From positions 1 to 13,061 of the forward strand of contig JAEZHM010000076.1 in NCBI GenBank assembly GCA_023416585.1: DNA of 13,061 nucleotides, read 5' to 3'. The translations under genes and the position numbers were made by a program. Shown here piece by piece: positions 8,208-13,061 of this stretch. The first letter of the stretch is position 1; each line of letters begins with the position of its first letter. Source of the DNA: Bacillota bacterium. GTDB lineage: Bacteria > Bacillota > Clostridia > Christensenellales > Aristaeellaceae. The notes beneath the pieces were generated by a model that ran no database searches, was not told where the DNA came from, and saw nothing but the letters and a program-made list of their open reading frames with translations.

Positions 8208-8290
8208 ATCGTCGCATTGCTTCGCCGCCGCTCGCACCGCTCGTTTTGCTTGATTCATTCGCCTCGCTTCATCCGCCACTGGCGGCACCC
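8208..8290 (-). repeat. Degenerate repeat copy D
   Basis: Landmarks shared with copy A appear in the same order and direction: ATCGTCGC (8208), CCGCTCGTTTTGC (8237-8249) and CCGCCACTGGCGG (8273-8285). The spacings between landmarks differ by only one base from copy A. The CCCTCAAGGGGAAGG terminus of copy A is missing, so it is decayed or truncated. It ends just before the kinase stop codon at 8294. Confidence 0.6.
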
Positions 8291-8293
8291 GGC

Positions 8294-9067
8294 TCATTCA
8301 CCATTTGTGGGGTGCAGGGGTGAAGCCCCTGCAAGTCTTAGGAGCAATTCCACATCATCGCCGCGGCCGGCTTCAATAAGCCTGGCACCGGCTAATACGG
8401 GAAGCCACTTGAGCACATCTTCCTTTGATACGTTTGACTGCTCACAATAGAAATGCAGGTATGCTTCCGCAGCCTCTTTTCCGTGGAGCAGGTACAAAAG
8501 ATACGACCGGCAGGCATCTGCCAGGGCGCTGCCGCAGGAGGCGTCCACCCAATCGATAACGGCAAGGCCCTTCTCCGTTTGTAGGATGTTGTAGGGGTGA
8601 AAATCCCCGTGGCAGACTGATTCATCCGCTGCCAGGGATTCCAGCAAAAGCAAAAGGCGCTGCTTTGCATCCTCCGGCAAAGCGGATACAGATGAAATCC
8701 TGCTGCGCAGCTTATCCCGCTGGGAGGGGAGCCCATGCCCCGGTATTTTATGCATTTGCACCTGCAGCGCTGCCGCCTGTTTTAGGTATTCCGGCGCGCG
8801 GGCCCGGTCCTTTTCCATCAGTTCGCCCAGGGATGGGCCGGGCACGTGCTCCATGAGGATGGCGTACCTGCCTTCCATGGTGGCTACGCCGTATACTTGC
8901 GGCGCGGAAAGCCCGGCGTTAAAAACCCTTTGCTGTATATTCGCTTCGTATAGAACGGATTCTTCCGAAACGCCCTCGTGAAAGAGCTTGATAACCTGGT
9001 TGTCATAAAGGTATACATCGGCCTGCGCGCCGCGGCCGATGAGATGATCGGGATGGATGGGGTTCAT
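8294..9067 (-). CDS. Aminoglycoside/choline phosphotransferase-fold protein (APH family kinase)
   Basis: The start at 9067 is supported by GGAGG (9077-9081) nine bases upstream. A start 17 codons earlier has no such site. The 257-residue product has the kinase features: glycine-rich GRGAQADVYLY (11-21), Lys27 for ATP binding, the catalytic loop HGDFHPYN with Asp155 and Asn160, and IDWVDA with Asp172 for metal. The family transfers phosphate from ATP to a small hydroxylated molecule. Members include drug kinases and metabolic kinases, and the substrate cannot be read here. Resistance should not be assumed. Its last residues (GASPLHPTNGE) are encoded by a GC-rich hairpin next to repeat D, so the C-terminus may have been altered by repeat DNA. 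It is probably transcribed separately from the operon upstream. Confidence 0.85.
   Translation of the reverse strand: MNPIHPDHLIGRGAQADVYLYDNQVIKLFHEGVSEESVLYEANIQQRVFNAGLSAPQVYGVATMEGRYAILMEHVPGPSLGELMEKDRARAPEYLKQAAALQVQMHKIPGHGLPSQRDKLRSRISSVSALPEDAKQRLLLLLESLAADESVCHGDFHPYNILQTEKGLAVIDWVDASCGSALADACRSYLLYLLHGKEAAEAYLHFYCEQSNVSKEDVLKWLPVLAGARLIEAGRGDDVELLLRLAGASPLHPTNGE
8313..8333. repeat. Eight-base-pair hairpin inside the 3' end of the kinase gene
   Basis: TGCAGGGG (8313-8320) and CCCCTGCA (8326-8333) form a perfect stem around TGAAG. It encodes the GASPLHP tail of the kinase. It abuts repeat copy D and looks like repeat-derived sequence read into the protein. Confidence 0.6.
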
Positions 9068-9207
9068 GAAAATGGGCCTCCATTTGATACGATTTACCAA
9101 AGAAGATACAAAGTTCACTGAAATATTTAGATAACGGCCTTTGAGTGAAGATCAATAGGTTAACCATTGACCACGATCTCCGGAAGATAAGCCAATAAAC
9201 AAATGAC

Positions 9208-9289
9208 GCCGTAGGGGCGATTAGTAATCGCCCGCCAAGCTACATAACATTACCGCAGCATGCGGGCGATTACTAATCGCCTCTACGGC
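9208..9289. repeat. Long inverted repeat with 28-bp arms
   Basis: Arms 9208-9235 and 9262-9289 are complementary except for one position (G against A). Each arm contains the smaller palindrome CGATTA-G-TAATCG. The 26-base loop is AT-richer. It sits between the VanY-type gene, which ends at 9359, and the kinase start at 9067. It could end or protect the operon transcript, but there is no strong U-run after it, so a classical intrinsic terminator is doubtful. Repeats beginning GTAGGGGCG are, to my recollection, frequent between genes in several bacterial groups. The rest of 9068-9358 shows no gene. Confidence 0.85.
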
Positions 9290-9358
9290 TTTCAGGCGAA
9301 GATGAACGGGCTTGTCAAGCAACCAACATTCCGTAACTCCCCTATAGTTGACAGTCTG

Positions 9359-10087
9359 CTATTTTACCCTGTTATCCCACACCAATTGCAGGTAGGCCAT
9401 GTATGTATCAAACGGCACGTTCAGTTTGGTGATGAACTTGGCGTGCTCCTTGCCCACAAACCGTATGTGCCATGGCTCACCCTTGTAACCTGTGATTCTG
9501 GCCCATTCCGTTTTGTAACGCACGATGAATCCAAACTCCGCGCAATGCTCATACAGCCATTTGCCTTCCTTGGTTTTGGCAAAGGATTTGTTCAGGTTCA
9601 GCTTGATGGCGTCACAGGATACATCCACCGCCAGCCCAAGCTGATGCTCGCTTTTGCCTGCCTGGGCGGAGGCCAGGTCCGCGTAGGACTTGCCGTTCTT
9701 ATCTACCGACCGCTGGTAGATGGCCTTTTGGGTGGAATAGGAGCGGTAACCCGATATGGCCACAAGCTTCAAATCTTCCGCCTGGGCGGCTGTGAACAAA
9801 TCCTCCAGCGCCTTTGCGGCCTCAGGAGTTAGCTCGATCTTGACATTCTTTTTCGCCTGGACACTTGGGACCACAAGCTCGGGTACAAAATCCCAAGGCA
9901 GCTTGTTTTTCTTGTTTACCAGCATCAAATTAGGGCCGCCGGATGGGTCGGAGGCAAGCTGCACCTCCGGTACGGGGTACTTGGCAAACAGCTCTTCGGC
10001 GGTTACTGGTTCTTCAGCCAAGGCAGGCGCGGAAAAGCAAAAAGCGGCGGCAATCAAAAGACAGGAGATGAAGCGTTTTATTTGCAT
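9359..10087 (-). CDS. Secreted D,D-carboxypeptidase, VanY/M15B family
   Basis: The start at 10087 follows AAGGAG with a six-base gap. An earlier TTG would overlap the previous stop codon. The 242-residue precursor has a signal peptide cut near ALA-EE (24/25). The metallopeptidase motifs are complete: SGYRSYSTQ (112-120), SEHQLGLAVD with zinc ligands His148 and Asp155, and EPWHIRF with catalytic Glu204 and ligand His207. Such enzymes remove the terminal D-alanine from peptidoglycan stem peptides outside the membrane. There is no membrane anchor beyond the signal peptide. It is the last gene of a four-gene operon, 14 bases after the preceding gene. Nothing nearby resembles vanA-type resistance genes, so ordinary wall remodelling is more likely than glycopeptide resistance. 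Confidence 0.92.
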   Translation of the reverse strand: MQIKRFISCLLIAAAFCFSAPALAEEPVTAEELFAKYPVPEVQLASDPSGGPNLMLVNKKNKLPWDFVPELVVPSVQAKKNVKIELTPEAAKALEDLFTAAQAEDLKLVAISGYRSYSTQKAIYQRSVDKNGKSYADLASAQAGKSEHQLGLAVDVSCDAIKLNLNKSFAKTKEGKWLYEHCAEFGFIVRYKTEWARITGYKGEPWHIRFVGKEHAKFITKLNVPFDTYMAYLQLVWDNRVK

Positions 10088-10101
10088 GTAAGGCTCCTTT
10101 G

Positions 10102-11172
10102 TCAAAGCACCCCGGCCCGTTTTTTCAGCAGCATCATGCGGAAAGTAGACTCCAGCTCCAAGGCAATCTTTGCGCGGCGGTTTTCCCCAAGCGACATATG
10201 CATGCCCGATACCCAGTAGCCTGTGCCTTCCCTTAAATAATGTCTGGGGAAAAGATACGTGCCCTTTTCGGTCTTAAACTTCTCCAGATGGCAAAGGGTG
10301 TTTGTGAACCATTGGTGTTTGACAGCGTAAGGGAATTGCGACATCAGTGATAGGCGGTGAAGAAGCACGGGCCCCTGTTTGTCTGTCTCATCCGTTAGGC
10401 CCAGGAATCCGGGCAGCTTCACATCCCAGCCCATGCCGTAATACCTATGGTCAGGCGATACCACAATGCCGTAACCGTCAGCAACCGTTTGATGGTATTC
10501 AGGCGTCATGATATACCGGATGACAGTATCGATCTTGCCAGACTCCGCGGTATCGCCTTTTTCCACCATATACGCAAGGCCGAACATATCGTAAATCAAC
10601 GGATATTTGTAATTGCCGCCTCCGTAAAGCTCCGGCTTGATGATTGGCTTTGACTTGAATGCTGTTGGGATGCCTTTAAACTTGTCCGGATCGTCATACA
10701 GGTCGTAACTGCCAAGGCTTGCAAAACCGTACAGCGTGTCAAGATGAATGCGAAGGAAAGAGTCGATGGCATCGTCTTCGTATCCTGCGCAAGCTAAGAA
10801 TGATGAAAACAGCGCCATCGCGAACACATTCCATTGGCCCGGGTCCGCTTTCATCATACCGGCAAACCAATCCCGGATAGGGCGCGTTCTTTCATCCAAA
10901 GCAGTCATGCCGGCCCGCAGGCCAAGCTGCAAAAGCATGCCCATGGCGTTTTCAAAGCAGGTGTCAAAGCTGCCGTGGCAGGTGCGTATGGTTACGTTCT
11001 TTGGATCAAGATTGTTAAGCCAGGTTTGCACGAACGGATGTTCAAGCAAGCCTTCTTTCAGGCGGTTCACATCATGCCCGCCGCTGGGTTCAAGCAATTC
11101 TGTGGCTGCCAAGTACCGTATGACAGGGCCGCCGTTATCCATGAGCCATTGCAATGTTTCCCGCGTATTCAT
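10102..11172 (-). CDS. Uncharacterised protein, possibly alpha/alpha-toroid (prenyltransferase-like) fold
   Basis: The start at 11172 has AAGAGG (11181-11186) eight bases upstream. The GTG three codons earlier lies inside that site. The 356-residue protein has no signal peptide or membrane segment. It begins with TRETLQWLMDNGGPVIRYLAATELL, a pattern I associate with clostridial proteins of helical toroid type, where helix pairs repeat along the chain. Later segments (TCHGSFDTCFENAMGMLLQLG, VFAMALFSSFLACAGYEDD, VIRYIMTPEYH) look like such helices, and an aromatic, histidine-rich C-terminal third follows. No catalytic motif stands out, so I assign no reaction. It sits between the UPF0303 and VanY-type genes, with gaps of 42 and 14 bases, and is surely cotranscribed with them. 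Confidence 0.8.
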   Translation of the reverse strand: MNTRETLQWLMDNGGPVIRYLAATELLEPSGGHDVNRLKEGLLEHPFVQTWLNNLDPKNVTIRTCHGSFDTCFENAMGMLLQLGLRAGMTALDERTRPIRDWFAGMMKADPGQWNVFAMALFSSFLACAGYEDDAIDSFLRIHLDTLYGFASLGSYDLYDDPDKFKGIPTAFKSKPIIKPELYGGGNYKYPLIYDMFGLAYMVEKGDTAESGKIDTVIRYIMTPEYHQTVADGYGIVVSPDHRYYGMGWDVKLPGFLGLTDETDKQGPVLLHRLSLMSQFPYAVKHQWFTNTLCHLEKFKTEKGTYLFPRHYLREGTGYWVSGMHMSLGENRRAKIALELESTFRMMLLKKRAGVL

Positions 11173-11214
11173 CTTTTGCACCTCTTTTCTTTGGATACTT
11201 TGGAAAAACCGCCG

Positions 11215-11718
11215 TTACGCTAGTACCGACTCCGTCTTGACGCCCAGAAATTCTGAGAGAGTGTCAACGATCAATTGATGATCATGGGTCTGAGGCAGGC
11301 CGGATACGGTGACCGCGCCGACAACGCCCAGGTTTTTGATGCGGATAGGGAAGCTGCCGCCCGACAGTGCCAGGTCGTTTTCTGAAAGGCCGTATTCAGG
11401 CAGCGTTCTGCCGGAAGCTTTCATCTCCTGGGCAACAAGCAGCGAGCTTTTCCAAAACTCCAGAACGGTGCTCCTTTTGCGGCGCACCCAGTTGTCATTA
11501 TTGGGCGTGGGGTACCCGACAACGCTGTGAAACAGCTGCAGGCCGTTTACAGTAATGTCAATGGATACGCTGCCGCCATGATCCAAGGCATGCTGGCGGA
11601 GGCTTTGACCGATCAGCCAGGCAGCATCGTTGTCAAAATGGCTGAACACGAGGTCCGCTTCCTGTTTCTTGATGATTTCCACCATCGCCTGCGCGGCTAA
11701 TTTCTCATCTTGTGTCAT
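11215..11718 (-). CDS. UPF0303 family protein (HbpS/GlcG-like, DUF336-related)
   Basis: The start at 11718 follows GAGGAG (11724-11729) with a five-base gap. An in-frame start 14 codons upstream would overlap the previous gene. At 167 residues the length is usual for UPF0303. Family features are the DNDAAWLIGQSLR stretch, NDNWVRRKRSTVLEFWKSS, GGSFPIRI and HDHQLIVDTL. Proteins of the wider HbpS/GlcG group are often labelled heme-degrading, but the function of UPF0303 members is not settled, and I see no heme-ligand pattern that decides it. It is the second gene of the operon, 28 bases after the oxidoreductase, so a link to that enzyme or its cofactor is possible but unproven. Confidence 0.88.
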   Translation of the reverse strand: MTQDEKLAAQAMVEIIKKQEADLVFSHFDNDAAWLIGQSLRQHALDHGGSVSIDITVNGLQLFHSVVGYPTPNNDNWVRRKRSTVLEFWKSSLLVAQEMKASGRTLPEYGLSENDLALSGGSFPIRIKNLGVVGAVTVSGLPQTHDHQLIVDTLSEFLGVKTESVLA

Positions 11719-11746
11719 AGGCGCTCCTCTCCATAGGAAAAGCGGC

Positions 11747-12703
11747 TTATTGCGCCGCATCCAGGATTCTGTTGATCAGGCGGATGTTGCGCACCGTCTC
11801 GGAAAGCGCGAAGGATGGCTCACGTCCATTTAGCATCGCGTCTGAAAAATCCTCAATCTCCATCACATACCGCTTGCTTTCCGGCACGGGTATCTCCGTC
11901 ACCGTGCCGTCCTTGTAAAGCAGGATGGGCAAGCCTGTGCCGTCAAAGGATTCCTGCACAAGAAGCGTGCCTTCCGTGCCGAGTATCTCGGTCAGCTGGG
12001 CGGAGTGGGAGTCAAACCCGGAACCAAATGTGCAGATCACATCGTTTTTATACTTCAGCACCGCGTCCAGCGCGTATTCAACGCCCTGGTTATCTGTCTT
12101 CATAGCGCAGACGGAAACGGGCTCATCCTGCAAAATCATGCCGATGAGGTTGACTGGGTAACAGCCCACATCCCACAGGCTGCCGCCGCCAAGACTGGGG
12201 TCCAGGCGGATGTTGGGCCCAGGACGCATGACAAAGCGGAAGGTGGAGTGGATGTGCTTCACATCGCCGATCACTTTGTTTGCAAGCAGCTCTTTCAGTT
12301 TGGCGGTTTTTAAGGTAAAGCGGTACATAAATGCTTCCATCAGCTTCACACCGTTATCCCGGCAGGCGGCAATCATTTCCAGACAGTCTTCTTCGTTAAG
12401 CGCCATGGGTTTTTCGCAAAGCACATGCTTTTTAGCCCTGGCGGCTTTGATGGTCCATTCCTTGTGCAGGCTGTTGGGCAGGGGAATGTACACGGCGTCC
12501 ACGTCGGGGTCTTTAAGCAGGGAGTCGTAGTTATCATAAGCCTTTTGGAAGGGAAAGTCGGCTTGGGCTTGCTTCAGCTTTTCTGGATTGGTGGAAGCAA
12601 TGGCGTAGGGAACGGCGTTTTTCGCCTCCAGCATGGCAGGGATCAGGTGAAGCCTGGCAATGCGGGCGTAGCCAAGGATGCCGAAACGGAGAGGGGCGGG
12701 CAT
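11747..12703 (-). CDS. Gfo/Idh/MocA family NAD(P)-dependent oxidoreductase
   Basis: Of two in-frame ATGs, 12703 is preferred. AAAGG (12713-12717) lies nine bases before it but directly touches the one at 12712. The 318-residue product has a Rossmann nucleotide-binding start, GILGYARIA (8-16), with alanine at the second glycine position, as in many clostridial relatives. The signature EKP is at 97-99, and GGGSLWDVGCYP (172-183) carries the conserved Asp178 and Tyr182. The family oxidises or reduces sugars, inositols and related alcohols with NAD(P). The substrate cannot be told from sequence. As first gene of the operon it is the most likely clue to its role. No sugar transporter or other sugar enzyme accompanies it. 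Confidence 0.92.
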   Translation of the reverse strand: MPAPLRFGILGYARIARLHLIPAMLEAKNAVPYAIASTNPEKLKQAQADFPFQKAYDNYDSLLKDPDVDAVYIPLPNSLHKEWTIKAARAKKHVLCEKPMALNEEDCLEMIAACRDNGVKLMEAFMYRFTLKTAKLKELLANKVIGDVKHIHSTFRFVMRPGPNIRLDPSLGGGSLWDVGCYPVNLIGMILQDEPVSVCAMKTDNQGVEYALDAVLKYKNDVICTFGSGFDSHSAQLTEILGTEGTLLVQESFDGTGLPILLYKDGTVTEIPVPESKRYVMEIEDFSDAMLNGREPSFALSETVRNIRLINRILDAAQ

Positions 12704-12751
12704 ATGGATCATCCTTTCTTGGTAGAAAGTACTCGATATTCACATAGGTAG

Positions 12752-12760
12752 ATTATAACA
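12752..12760 (-). promoter_or_regulatory. Extended -10 promoter of the four-gene operon
   Basis: On the minus strand TGTTATAAT contains a perfect TATAAT hexamer with the TG of an extended -10 element. No good -35 hexamer is seen 16-18 bases upstream, which extended -10 promoters tolerate. Transcription would start about 42 bases before the ATG at 12703. Confidence 0.65.
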
Positions 12761-12827
12761 GAAATGGGCATTCGGCGTACAGCTTATAGAAAAGGATAAT
12801 ATTTGTTACATATTTTATATTACTATG

Positions 12828-12891
12828 ATTGTTTATACATGCAGCCGCGGCCAGTTGCAAGCAACTGGCCGCGGAATTGCTTTATACATGC
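12828..12891. repeat. Perfect 30-bp palindrome flanked by direct repeats
   Basis: CCGCGGCCAGTTGC and its exact complement form 14-bp arms around AA (12845-12874). On the left ATTGTTTATACATGC (12828-12842) and on the right ATTGCTTTATACATGC (12876-12891) are direct repeats differing by one inserted base. The arrangement resembles insertion of a palindrome with duplication of its target, or a protein-binding site in a duplicated segment. No T-run typical of a terminator follows closely. It lies upstream of the operon promoter on the minus strand. The remaining bases 12761-12827 are AT-rich with no gene. Confidence 0.85.
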
Positions 12892-12898
12892 CCTCGTA

Positions 12899-12938
12899 AA
12901 ACACCTCATTCGGCGCTTCGCGCCACCTTCCCCTCAAG
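12899..12938 (+). repeat. MITE-like interspersed repeat, fragment at right end
   Basis: AACACCTCATTCGGCGCTTC resembles the core of copies A and B. It has a perfect hairpin GGCGC-TTC-GCGCC (12912-12924) and then CTTCCCCTCAAG (12927-12938). The hairpin arm GGGGAAG expected next is replaced by the 114-bp outer sequence, as in copy A. Confidence 0.7.
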
Positions 12939-13052
12939 TAAGCGATGATTATTTCAAGGTTGAGAGCAGGACAACACATTCGGGGAGAGAAAAATGGGTT
13001 ATATACCTCTGAAAAACTCGCCAACCACCCTGATTTATGGGATTCTGCGCCA
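12927..13052 (+). repeat. Right copy of 126-bp perfect inverted repeat
   Basis: Exact reverse complement of 1-126. The first 12 bases belong to the small repeat at 12899-12938, and the other 114 do not. Nine more bases follow to the window end and may still be repeat, since the left copy is cut at its edge. Confidence 0.95.
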
Positions 13053-13061
13053 TTTTGGGCG
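12994..13061 (+). CDS. Possible 5' end of a multicopy gene running out of the window (right copy)
   Basis: The ATG at 12994 has GGGGAG (12982-12987) six bases upstream. It opens a frame with no stop to the window end, 22 full codons, beginning MGYIPLKNSPTTLIYG and reaching ILRHFG. It is identical to the left outward start at 59 as far as that extends. The frame on the opposite strand is also open here and ends in TAA near 12950, so the coding direction is uncertain. No family is recognised. Confidence 0.3.
   Translation, partial: MGYIPLKNSPTTLIYGILRHFG

Noticed and set aside
8294..9067. Aminoglycoside resistance gene
   Set aside because: Only the general kinase fold is visible. Similarity to a specific resistance enzyme is not recognisable, and no resistance context is present.
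9359..10087. Glycopeptide resistance gene vanY
   Set aside because: The enzyme family matches, but there is no vanH, vanA or vanX type gene or regulator nearby, so wall remodelling is the safer reading.
1..13061. A single 13-kb transposon with 126-bp terminal inverted repeats
   Set aside because: The cargo looks like ordinary chromosomal genes, and each repeat is joined to a different small repeat at the same site, which fits two separate insertions better. The outer limits are cut off, so this cannot be fully excluded.

Overview
The window looks like ordinary chromosomal sequence from an anaerobic Gram-positive bacterium of the class Clostridia, probably an uncultured gut lineage. This is inferred from strong GGAGG-type ribosome binding sites, roughly balanced base composition, a clostridial style of proteins (GrpB family, UPF0303, Gfo/Idh/MocA, VanY-like, propeller-fused solute-binding protein) and many small palindromic interspersed repeats built around CTTCCCCTCAAG. 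No rRNA, tRNA, CRISPR array, phage gene or recognisable transposase is visible. The species cannot be named from this.

Layout. Positions 1-431 hold a repeat block. The minus-strand gene at 432-4568 encodes a large Lhr-type DEAD/DEAH helicase. Positions 4569-5135 hold a second, inverted copy of the repeat and then a good sigma-70 promoter. The plus-strand gene at 5136-7343 encodes a secreted protein with an N-terminal propeller-like region and a C-terminal solute-binding domain. It meets a minus-strand GrpB-family gene (7340-7915) tail to tail, with the two stop codons overlapping in TTAA. Positions 7916-8293 hold two more repeats. A small kinase-like protein of the aminoglycoside/choline phosphotransferase fold follows (8294-9067, minus). 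A 28-bp-armed inverted repeat lies at 9208-9289.

Positions 12703 down to 9359 form a tight four-gene minus-strand operon behind an extended -10 promoter: Gfo/Idh/MocA oxidoreductase, UPF0303 protein, an unrecognised 356-residue helical protein, and a secreted VanY-type D,D-carboxypeptidase. Gaps are 28, 42 and 14 bases. Only the first and last have a predictable activity, and their shared task is unknown. The right end (12713-13061) holds a perfect 30-bp palindrome between direct repeats and another repeat copy.

The most unusual feature is the repeat system. The first 126 bases recur perfectly, inverted, at 12927-13052. In both places the same 114-bp sequence begins at the same base inside the CTTCCCCTCAAG end hairpin of a different repeat copy. 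Both 114-bp copies carry an outward-facing start codon with a strong ribosome binding site. This looks like two insertions of one multicopy element at a preferred site in the small repeats, and the sequence may stop here because an assembly could not pass that repeat.
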